Source: JBCCDY01 sp039030555 (GTDB taxonomy: Bacteria; Bacteroidota; Bacteroidia; Cytophagales; Cyclobacteriaceae). From it: 64,000 nucleotides of DNA. A program made the position numbers and the translations under genes. Where the stretch lies: assembly GCA_039030555.1 (NCBI GenBank), contig JBCCDY010000005.1, forward strand, positions 186,001-250,000, read 5' to 3'. A model generated the notes under the pieces. That model saw nothing but the letters and a program-made list of their open reading frames with translations. It was not told where the DNA came from and searched no databases. Each line of letters begins with the position of its first letter. Within the stretch, counting starts at the first letter, position 1. Shown piece by piece: positions 27,801 through 37,000 of this stretch.

Positions 27801-29898
27801 CAAAACTGTCTGTATCTCTGGTTTCCGTTACGAAAACGGCAATGTGTGTCTTGGTTTCAATGGAATTGAGATAATATATTTCCTTTTCTCCAAAACTGGC
27901 AGAGCCAAGATCATCCTTTTTATCTGATAAGGAGTTTCTCTGATACCTCAACCCTTCATATGGGTTTCTCCATTGGTACCATTGTTCTGTACCTCCGTAC
28001 TCACGATCATAATTGAATTTCGTATACCCGCCAAAGTCATCAGGAGTGGGTCCGTCGTAAGAGCGGTCCACATAATCAGACGTAGTGATTTCCGTAAGTA
28101 AATAAGCCGAAGCATATGCTCCAGGTCGAGTACTCCCTACTTTCACTTCTTCATTCTTATGCATGATGAGGTAGTTATCTCTTACCGCTCCACTTGGCGC
28201 TCTCCTCACTCCATAACTTAAGTCTGACTCATTACGGCTTTTTACGGGTAAAGCATAGACATATCTACTACCATTTTCGTTGTAAACTGCTAACTCACCG
28301 ATGGCATTCGGATCATTCCTATCCACTCCATCAATCATGTCGTGCCGCTTGGAATATGCTTTATAAAAATAGCGGTCTCTTGAGGTGGATAACATCTCTT
28401 CGTTGGTATTATAACCAATATAAGAAGACCTTCCTGACCGTTCCTCACCTCTTAAATCATAGTTTATCGGAGCCCTGGCTTGAGTCGTAGGGAAGGCTCT
28501 TACCGCGCGATCATCTACCTTATCACCCCAGCTTCCTCCCATATCATTAGAGAATCTAAAAAAGACCGGCTCATCTGTCTCCTGATCGGATGGGTCTGAA
28601 AAATTGATTTCTCCTCTGTACCAATCTCCTACTGCTAGTGATTGGCTACCTTTGCCTATACCTACGCCTGGGCCACCGTCTCCTCCAATATGAACCTGAG
28701 GATGAAGATTGAATATAGAAATTTCGCTTGACGCATTTTTAGGACCAAACTGGCCAATTTGCCGGTGGTGCAACCTGAAACTACCAATTATACCCTCTCC
28801 GGTGGCGGAAAAGATATCCGCATCATTGAACGGAACTCCTAAGAAGACATCTCTTTTATTAAAATTGGATTCTTTTTCTACGTGATAATCCATCATATCC
28901 TGGTCAGTGGCCCTGGCTGAATACATATAACCATAAGCAGATGCGGTCGTTTCTTCCTTATTTTTTTGCCAAGAATAAGAGCCAGTGATCTTTGCTTTTG
29001 CTCCAATAGGTACTGGTCCCGGGTTGGTTGAAAAGTTGACACTGACGTTATATGATCCACCATCATATCCGGAAAACAAGTTAGGTCTTTCACCTTCACT
29101 CATGCTTAGAAGACCGTAATTGCTACCCACCAAGGGGATATTGGAATTACTCACAATACTGTTAATGGCATGGTTACTTGCATTGTCTTTGTATTCAGCC
29201 CACTTCTGCTTGAGTGTTTCCGCCTTTTCCTTCTTTGTATTTTCTTCTTTGGCGTAATTTAAGATGGCCATAGGATTTACATTGAGACTGAAGCTTCCCT
29301 CTCCATTGTCTAAATTGTACCCCATACTCACCAATCCACGCCCTAGAGAAACACCGATACCACCATTCAAACCAAATCCTCTGTAGTTATTATACCTGAG
29401 TGATCGGGATGCGCTGATAGAGCCTTTGTCTATCTTAAACTCACCCTGATCATCCTTACCAAATATTTCGAATGTAGCACCACCACCTACCGTAGCCGTC
29501 CAGTTTTTAGGCATTTTATTATGGTAAAAAACCTCCTGATTATGATAATCATCAGGAAAACCACGTGTACTTCTGTTGATCGCCCCTGCATTCATTGACC
29601 AACCATATCCTACCCATGACGCTTCTTCTTCAGAAGTTAATCCTCCATGATATGATAGAGATAGCGGGTAGCCACTACCATGCGGACCAGGTACTTCCAG
29701 CACGGGAAGGTTATATGTAAAATCACCGGTGAAAGTATTCACCATATTGGTTGTCGCAACCGGTTCAAAACTACTGAACTCTGGCTGTGCCGGACCTGAA
29801 GTTAAAGCATAAGATATGGTAGGAAGAAATATGTTTCCCAGCATATTGAGCAAAAAGAAGTATGCGATCGTTTTTAAGTACAATCTTTTTCTAAACAT
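24853..29898 (-). CDS. SpvB/TcB-like giant exported protein
   Basis: A 1681-residue protein that starts with a hydrophobic signal (TIAYFFLLNMLGNIFLPTIS, about 10-29). It is followed by the SpvB/TcaC-type opening: NTFTGDFTYNLPVLEVPGP, then LSLSYHGG, then WVGYGWSMNAGAINRSTRG at about 52-112. In Tc toxins this domain forms the B half of the hollow cocoon that encloses the C-component toxin. Residues 115-900 are beta-rich, with repeated Y-D/N-Y patterns, and 1000-1650 include RHS-like strands (SGVATNEPATMREENILVDF and similar). It ends in a cysteine-rich tail (CADCDDRTDC). It lacks an RHS core, which is supplied by the separate gene at 12096. The lipoprotein gene ends 4 bp upstream. Confidence 0.78.
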   Translation of the reverse strand: MFRKRLYLKTIAYFFLLNMLGNIFLPTISYALTSGPAQPEFSSFEPVATTNMVNTFTGDFTYNLPVLEVPGPHGSGYPLSLSYHGGLTSEEEASWVGYGWSMNAGAINRSTRGFPDDYHNQEVFYHNKMPKNWTATVGGGATFEIFGKDDQGEFKIDKGSISASRSLRYNNYRGFGLNGGIGVSLGRGLVSMGYNLDNGEGSFSLNVNPMAILNYAKEENTKKEKAETLKQKWAEYKDNASNHAINSIVSNSNIPLVGSNYGLLSMSEGERPNLFSGYDGGSYNVSVNFSTNPGPVPIGAKAKITGSYSWQKNKEETTASAYGYMYSARATDQDMMDYHVEKESNFNKRDVFLGVPFNDADIFSATGEGIIGSFRLHHRQIGQFGPKNASSEISIFNLHPQVHIGGDGGPGVGIGKGSQSLAVGDWYRGEINFSDPSDQETDEPVFFRFSNDMGGSWGDKVDDRAVRAFPTTQARAPINYDLRGEERSGRSSYIGYNTNEEMLSTSRDRYFYKAYSKRHDMIDGVDRNDPNAIGELAVYNENGSRYVYALPVKSRNESDLSYGVRRAPSGAVRDNYLIMHKNEEVKVGSTRPGAYASAYLLTEITTSDYVDRSYDGPTPDDFGGYTKFNYDREYGGTEQWYQWRNPYEGLRYQRNSLSDKKDDLGSASFGEKEIYYLNSIETKTHIAVFVTETRDTDSFGAHFYTQSGQNAAVRGDEVINKQKLKKLTKVVLYPRSAIQAGKASPYKVSDFNGKPIKTVHLEYATATEELMKGAPNAATNRGRLTLKRVHFTYNGITPARLRPYTFGYQYPQGLYPSRYAALDNYASGLDQNPKYSIHNSDAWGNYQPNGEQHHRDFRTWVDQSNVPNQFEDPGNPANDPSKLFDPAVWHLKKITLPSGGQIHVQYESDDYNYVQDQEAHVMVPLLGAAGANGKAQAFKLDTRQIGVTTNEELDELVRMINERYVETDKKIYFKFLYRLKAPLTDQFADPDISSCNVDYVTGYADVIGVSKSGAEVILTLDNADKLPWDVCTEFVKRQRKGMINTDNCDAEDGGLQDADDANEVVLGLTEFWGRRFLPDDEFLCQRLDPNLSYFRVPTPRPKRGGGLRVKRLLTFDNTLEGSVLYGNEYLYKTFNENGRKISSGVATNEPATMREENILVDFIKRKGQNDIQKLLYGEDKKQSEGPIGESILPGPSVGYSKVIIKNIHQGQTTTGYAEYDYLTAKDYPVKIDRTPINDSRQSNDIVYTGFLNKFKNHQYTTQGFTFTLNSMHGQNSRMATYAGRYVDLETTQQTPPVTEKINVFYEPGSYIPVMDELYGEVTQKNPGREVDVTVAQKRVTESSKDLNISLDFTVGLTIIPIPWLTGWPTISTTDGELYTHATAKVIRYPAVLKKSVNYQDGIYHTNENVAFSESTGQPVAVKSYDEFSGAYLSQQVPAEWEYNNFKQKAHSERLVLNANDELQMTAEWILVPPIDGFERVSWMKIYFTGTEGCEALAKLNLGDLIELTPGSLHHITHIDFAADVIRVRPSAMTNASFLQGTVDRMSVIRSGRNNNLNQSAGNITFHDADHTLMDIEDIAIDDAQRFIRGGNSAIDGSKLISNLNNAFTNQIVGTSGSFSTMAGPFHGMNISTYTVSCDVDVYNATIRNVNFDYFVEDGAVKLVLKSFCADCDDRTDCLIIE

Positions 29899-29902
29899 CT
29901 AC

Positions 29903-30544
29903 TTATAGTTTTGATAGAGCAATTTTTGGCAGCTGCTCAATGTGTTCTCGTTCAAAAGTGAAGTGGTTAATTCCTGTTTCCCAATAAGGGTCATCGAAGG
30001 TCAGATATAACCTATCTATAGTATCATCAAACTTACCGTTCATATACTCTTCTGGCTTGAAAGTGACGTGAAAAATAAGCCTATTGCTCAACTCGTGATA
30101 TCCTTCAAAGTGGCCTAATAAAGGCTTATACCGGTGGTCATTGACAGTGAGAGAAAGGAAAGTATCAAGGTCAAAATTTAAATGGTTCACCCTTTGTTTG
30201 TATTCACTATATCCATTTACCTTATGGTAGAGGAGATTATTTTCTTTACTACTTGCTTCAAGGTTTACTTGAAAAGACAAGGTTTGTAGGTATTCGTGCG
30301 ATAATGAATCCAAGGCTTCTTGACTGACCGAACCGACTGATAATTTCAAATCTTGAAAGGCCAAATAATCCGCTGCAAGATATTGTGCACTGATCCTCAA
30401 GAAATCAGTTCCTTTGGTCTTCAGTATTTGTTCTTTATGCTCTATCAGCCAATTTTGATACTCTTCAAGCGCAAGTGATGATTTCGATCCCTTGGAGCAA
30501 CCAAATAGAACTACTATTATTAGAAGAACTATATATGACTTCAT
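29903..30544 (-). CDS. lipoprotein of unknown function
   Basis: A 213-residue protein with a classical lipoprotein signal: SYIVLLIIVVLFGC, lipobox LFGC, cysteine at residue 16. The mature part is about 195 residues, mixed helical in the first half (LEEYQNWLIEHKEQILKTKG, AADYLAFQDLKLS) and stranded in the second (NRLIFHVTFKPEEYMNG, LYLTFDDPYWETGINHFTFE). No named family is recognised. Its start overlaps the stop of the OmpH-like gene as ATGA, and the SpvB-like gene starts 4 bp after its stop, so it is firmly inside the operon. It may be an outer-membrane tether or assembly factor for the giant proteins, by context only. Confidence 0.65.
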   Translation of the reverse strand: MKSYIVLLIIVVLFGCSKGSKSSLALEEYQNWLIEHKEQILKTKGTDFLRISAQYLAADYLAFQDLKLSVGSVSQEALDSLSHEYLQTLSFQVNLEASSKENNLLYHKVNGYSEYKQRVNHLNFDLDTFLSLTVNDHRYKPLLGHFEGYHELSNRLIFHVTFKPEEYMNGKFDDTIDRLYLTFDDPYWETGINHFTFEREHIEQLPKIALSKL

Positions 30545-31080
30545 TCTCCTCGATAATTTTTATTTAATGCAATCAACAACTCGTCAGTTATGTCCAACTT
30601 ATCATTACCATATAGTACGCTACCAGAAAGAGTGGTGCCTAGTATAACGTCGTACCCTTCCTCCTTTCCATATCGCTTAATAAAAGAGTTTACTTGGTTA
30701 AGTACCGCCTGCATCATTTTTTGATCTTCAGCTTTGATCTTCTCATCGATAGCACTTTTATAATCGATCAACTGTTGCTGTTGGATATCAAGGAAATTAG
30801 ATCTTTGAGCCCTTACTTTGGCATTCATACTTTGGTATTCATTGTTGAATTGATTCACGGCTCGGTTAAAATTCACTTCCAACGTATCGACATTGGCTAG
30901 CCACACTTCTTTTTCCTTGTTGAATTTTTGCTGGGCTTCCAACGTACCCTCATAGGCATATATCAAGTCTTGCGACTTCACATAAGCGATCTTGTTTCCT
31001 TTCTGGTTGGTCAGAAAGCTCATTCCAACCACAATCAACAGAACAGCTGCAACACTCAGAATAGTACCTTTAAATTTCAT
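30541..31080 (-). CDS. OmpH/Skp-family periplasmic chaperone
   Basis: A 179-residue protein of the OmpH/Skp family. A single N-terminal membrane or signal segment (ILSVAAVLLIVVGMSFLT) is followed by the family opening KIAYVKSQDLIYAYEGTLEA. A long helical hairpin comes next (KFNKEKEVWLANVDTLEVNF to about residue 125), then the closing strand EEGYDVILGTTLSGSVLYGN before DITDELLIALNKNY. Skp trimers hold unfolded outer-membrane proteins in the periplasm. I place the start at 31080 (MKFKGT), just after the upstream stop at 31092. The longer start at 31104 would add eight residues and overlap that gene. A dedicated copy inside an operon of giant exported proteins suggests it serves them. Confidence 0.85.
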   Translation of the reverse strand: MKFKGTILSVAAVLLIVVGMSFLTNQKGNKIAYVKSQDLIYAYEGTLEAQQKFNKEKEVWLANVDTLEVNFNRAVNQFNNEYQSMNAKVRAQRSNFLDIQQQQLIDYKSAIDEKIKAEDQKMMQAVLNQVNSFIKRYGKEEGYDVILGTTLSGSVLYGNDKLDITDELLIALNKNYRGE

Positions 31081-31091
31081 TTTATTATTGG

Positions 31092-34000
31092 TTATTCTAT
31101 ACAATCTAACTTTGCTCCTTCTTTCACTATCAAGATATTTTCGGCAAACCGAAAATCTCCTTTTATCGATATCTTACCTCTCACAGTTAAGTGAGCATTT
31201 GGCCCGGAAAGTATAAGCTGAGCCGCATCATTTGCATCTAGGGTTAAATCACCTGATTCAATGATAGTACTAGCATTAATGCTGAACCCGTTTATTACCA
31301 CCTTATCCGCTGCCGTAGGCAATTGGTTGACAGGTTCTCCCCCCTCTTCCAGAGACCAAATTGTTCCATCAGTCCAATCACCGTTAGCAATGGCATAATA
31401 AGTGGCTTGTACTGATGATACTTCAAATATTGTGGAGTATAGTGTCTGGCCAATAACCCAACCATTGGTCATTTCGCAGCGATAGCGTCTGCCCACAAAG
31501 CTTTGATCCACATCAGTCAGCATAAGGTGTTCAGTCGTTTGGCTATCTATATTTATCCAATCAGTGCCATTCCACTCTTGCCATTGGTAGCTTGTTTGCG
31601 AGCCTCCTCCACGGTCATTCAAGATCGGTTGGGCCGGGTCTACATTTAGAAGTGTAACTTCAACCGGACTCTGTAGATTAGCATAAAAAAAGTTCAAATA
31701 CGAATGACTATCAGGACCGATCAAATTTTTCTCTACATCCTGAAAACTCAACATACTGCCATTTACTCTGAGTCTTAGACTTTGAGCATTTGGTAAAAAA
31801 TTGAAATTAGGAATCCCCTCAACATCGGAATTGCTTATGTCCAATCCGATAAGTTTGTCCATAGAAGCTAATTCAGTAGGAATTTGGCCTGAGATTTCTG
31901 TATTCTGGAGGTAAATTACCAAAAGACTATCAATATTGGCAATTGAGCTCGGAATAGATCCTTTGATATTGGTATTGGCTAGATAAAGCGATTTGAGCTT
32001 ATTCAGATTGCCTATTGCTGCGGGCATTTCTCCCGCCACTTGGGATTCCTGAATATTGAGTAACTCAAGGTTATCCAACTCTCCAATCCACTCAGGTATT
32101 TTGGTGTTGACACCAGTGGACTGCATTGTCAATCTTTCAAGTGACTCCAAATCTCTAGTAAATTCAGGGATGTAATCAATCGGATTATAATCCAACCCTA
32201 GAGTCTTTAATTGTTTGAGGTCTCCTAATTCTTCAGGTAACGAGCTAATAGAGTTACTACTTAAACCTAAAAACTCTAGCTTTGATAATTCACTTAGTTC
32301 AGCTGGTATTTGATTAATTCTATTCTGAAGCAGTTGTAAAACCTTTAACTCAGATAAATTGGAAATACTTTCTGGTATCTTACCCACAAGATTTGCCCGG
32401 AACCTATTTAAATCAACTACATCGCCATCCTCTATAGTCACTCCATTCCAATCCACTACTTGATTAAGTGAGGTTATATTATCCCATTCAGCATCATTTT
32501 GAGGCCATCCTCCCCAATAGTAATCTGAAGGTGGTGCATCCTTAATGTTATAAAGATCTCTAAGTGCTTGAATTTCAACCACATCAAATATCTGTCCTTG
32601 TTCGGTAGGTATTGTGTTTTGAGGAACGTAGTTGAATGTCGAGAAAATCGGAACACCCTCTACTAGATTGACATCTATATCTTCTTGAGGAATGTAGTTG
32701 TAACTAATATCTACGTAAATGTTAAGAGGAGAAAGGTGATTAGTAAAATCGGGGAAAGAGGTAAAATTATTACGATGTAATTGCATTGATCCTAATGACT
32801 CAATACTTACAAGGCTATTTGGGATAGCTCCTAAAAGGTTATTATCAACTACCGATAGTGACACTAATGATGCTAGATTACCTATTTCTGTTGGCAAACT
32901 ACCTGATAAGTCATTGTTACCTAAATCACATACCACAAGAGCTGTCATATCTCCTATTTCTTTAGGTATATTACCTGTTAAATTATTATAGCCAAGGTGT
33001 AACCCTACAAGAGTTGTTAAGCTTCCAAGTTCAATAGGTATAGGGCCTGATAATTGATTGGAGCCTAACGATAAATTCTCCAAACTAGTTAATCCTGAAA
33101 AAGATGAAGGAATACTACCAATCAAATTATTAAATGAAAGCTGAAGCGTTTTAAGGTTAGATAGATCTCCGAGTTCAGTAGGTATTTCTCCGGCCAAATC
33201 ATTAAGCGCCAAACGTAATTCGGTAAGGTTAGATAGGTTTCCAAGCGTACTTGGGACGGGTCCGCTAAAATTGTTATTTCCTAACTCCAATGTCTGAAGA
33301 TTAACAATATCACCCAAAAAAGGCGGTAGTGATCCACTCAATTGGTTATTAATAAGCTCAATCTTTGTGATGCTTGAATTGTAAGCTAAAGAGTTTGGAA
33401 TACTACCAGTAAGTTCATTATCACGCATATTCAACCAGATCAACTTGTTTAATTCTCCTATGCCTGATGGTAATGAACCCGATAAAGCGTTGTGAGTAAT
33501 CTGTAGGTATCTTAACCCTTTGAGGTCAGCCATAGACTCAGGGAGGGAACCTGACAGATCGTTATTCACCAGAGATATTATGTCAATATCACCATTGAGC
33601 AAAGTAAGACCATGCCAATCAACAACTTGATCGACGGAGGTTATGATATTCCATTCAACTCCATTAGCCCAATTGTTAGATGCATTTGCATCGGTTTGGC
33701 TCACCCATGAGTTTCCACCTGTATTTTCGTATAAATCCCGAAGTGCCTGAATCTCGACTTCATCCGGAACCTGTCCGTTGATTGGGGACACATCTTGAGG
33801 TAAGTAGCTGAAACTTCCAAAAGCTACTTCATCCAGGTGGGGTTGGATGTAGACATCGCTAATATTGTTACTGGCAATACGTACTGTAATTTGACTAGGA
33901 TTCGTATGGCTAGAAAAATTAGGAAAGGTATTGAAACTATTATTGCTGAGAACAATCTTTGTAAGATTAGACAAGCTAGTAAGTGAATTCGGTAACGGCC

Positions 34001-37000
34001 CATACAAGTCATTATTATCCAAATAGATTAACCTTAGATTGGTTAGTTCTCCCAATACCCCGGGAACCTTACCAGTAAGTGCGTTATTGCCTAAAACTAA
34101 GCTCTCTAGCTTCGTGCAATTACCGATTTCAACTGGGATATAATCAGCAAGATCACAGTTATTAAGGTATAGCGAGGTCAACTCTCTAAGGTTACCAAAC
34201 ATTTCCAGCGAACTTCCGAATAAGTTGTTGTATGCTAGGTCTACCACTCTCAAAGCGGTCAAATCTCCAAGGGATGGCAATAAATAACCATTGAGGCCAT
34301 CATCAGGAAGCCTAAGTTCAACCACATCTCCATCCTCTACAGTGATACCATGCCAGCTTGCAGCCTGTTGCACAGAAGTAATATTATCCCACTCTGCGCT
34401 ACTATTTGGCCACCCATTTCTGTTGATCCATTCTGCTCCGGTAGTCTCTGTATAAAGCTCACGCAAAGCCAGAATCTCTTGTGCGTCAGGTACGATACCG
34501 GTGTTGACCGGAGCACTATTTACACTCACTTCATCTGTATATGAGGAGAGCACCTGGCCATCTGTTGACCTCACTTGGTAGTAATAAAGCGTTGATGGGT
34601 CTACGGTGTAATCAATGAATTGGGTCGCATTGACAGCTACCGTTACAAATGGATCGTTAGTATCATTCTCGGTTGTGCTCCTCCTGATCTCGAAGCCTGT
34701 CTCATTGTCTGAATTATCTGCCCAGCTAAGAACCACCTGGCCAGGTGATGCAACGGCTGTTAGGTTAGACGGGGCATTAATGGTTGCCTGAGATGGTTTT
34801 TCTATCACCTCCAATACATTAAGATAGCCAAAGCTTGACCCTGCCTCTACACCAAAGTCGAGGATGATCTCATTATTATCATCTGGTTGTAAATCAATGA
34901 AACTAATGGTATTGGTCGAATTGTTAAGTGCGTCAAGTGTTTGGGTCACTCCATTGATCGTATAGGTACCTACTCTATTGCCTGATCCTGCACGGCTTGC
35001 GAAAATAACTAAATCGTAGGTCTTGCCATTATCCAACCCGGTCAGTTTGTAGGTGCCTCCGGCTCCTTGTGAAAAGTAACTGTCTGAGTTGGCGGTAACA
35101 GGGTAGCCTAATGCTTCTCCGGCGTACCCTGCATTATTATAGCCATTCCCAAAGCCTTCAGAAGCGTCTTTCACAACTGTGAAGCCAATGCTACTGATCA
35201 AACCTTTATCGTCGATGAGGCCTGATACCGTCACACCGTCATTTTGCTTAATGCCTAGGTTATTCCAGTTCCCAGATGTAGTATTAGTAGGATTACCTAG
35301 GTCTATCAAAAAAGTACGTTGTTCTCCAGTTCCCGGGTCAGTATCTTCCACAGTGGCATTCACCTCTGATGAAAAATCCGATTGAAGATCATTCACAGTA
35401 TCAATCGCTTTTACCCGGTAGCGGTAAGTGTCTGAAGGCAGGTCATTATCATCAAAACTAGTTGTTTCTACCGGTACTATGGCGATAGATGAATAACCTC
35501 CAGATAGCGTAGCTCTTTCTATTTCAAAGTTTGTTGCAGTAGAAGCATTGTTAGTCCAGTTCAATTGAATATCGTTATCGGACACAGTCGCACTGAGATT
35601 TGATGGTGCTGTCGGTGGTAAAGTGGCGCCTTGCTCAATCACTTTAAGTACATTCAGATAACCAAAGCTTGAACCTGCTTGTACACCAAAGTCCAAAATA
35701 ATCTCACCGTTAACATCAGGAGTTAAACCTGTAAAACTTACTGTATTAGATGTATTGTTTAATCCATCCAAAGTTTTGGTTACACCATTGATGGTGTAAG
35801 TTCCTACACGATTACCCGTGCCTGAACGGCTTCCGAAAATGACTAAATCATATGTTTTATTGTTATCTAATTCAGTCAATTTATAAGTACCTCCACCTAA
35901 TCTGGCAAAGTAACTGTCAGAATTGGCCGTTATTGGATAGCCCAAAGTCTCACCGGAATAACCATCGTTGTTGAAGCCGTTACCCAAACCATTGGAAGCA
36001 TCGATAACCACAACAAAGTCTATGGTACTTGAAGCGCCTGAATCATCTATTAGATCTGATATGGTCACTCCATCATTTTGAGGACTAGTCACATTATTCC
36101 AATTGCCCGCTGTAATGTTAGTGGGATTACCTAAGTCAATCAAAAACGTACGTCCCTGTTCAGTACCAGGGTCAGGTAACTCGTCTGTTGTAGCACTTAC
36201 TTCTACTGTAGGTACTGAACTGCCCGAATCATTAAACGCTTCCAGATAATAGAAGTATGGGGTGTTAGGCGTTAGGCCTATATCACTGTAATTAACTGTG
36301 TTGTCATCAATATTCTCAGCTAAAATATTGAAACCAGTGCCTGATTCTGTTGAGCGCCATAGCCTGTAGCCTGTTTCAGTCGCTACATCATCCCAGCTCA
36401 GATTGATTTGATCCACCCCTGCTGAAACAGCTAATAGATTCGCAGGAACATCAGGTACTGCTGGTCCTGTACCAGGGTTATTCACACATAAAGTGAAAGT
36501 ACCCCGTTGTCCTTGATTTACTCCATTGTCGATGTTGATATAATAGGTGGCACCCGTCACTAAACCCGTGTAACTCAAGCTCACGTCGTTGAATTGGCCT
36601 GCATCCATGGTGCCGGCTACTTCTCCCATGGACTGATTATAGATCGCCAGTTTAGGAAAGGCTATTGTACCTTCGCCAGTACCCGTTTTCACATCTATCG
36701 TAATATCTGGGCCAGCTGCCTGAAAAGTGAACCATACATTGGCGTTAGGGCCATTGGTCCAGAAAGAAGGTCTGGCTTCATCAGGAGTTCCAATCTCTGT
36801 GGTATATGCCTCAGAAGGGGAACAGTAATTATTCAGATCGTTTAAGGCAATGGCTGATGAACGATAATCATGACTTACTTCAGTATCAATACATAGGGTA
36901 AATGCACCTCTGTGTCCTGTGTTTGGGCCATTATCTATATTCACATCATACCATGCCCCTACTGTCAATCCGGTATGACTCAGTCCGATGTTTGTGTTCG

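Noticed and set aside
31800..34300. Regularly spaced DNA repeats that could suggest a CRISPR array
   Set aside because: They are codon-level traces of leucine-rich repeats in an intact reading frame, with 60-75 bp period and no conserved direct repeat.
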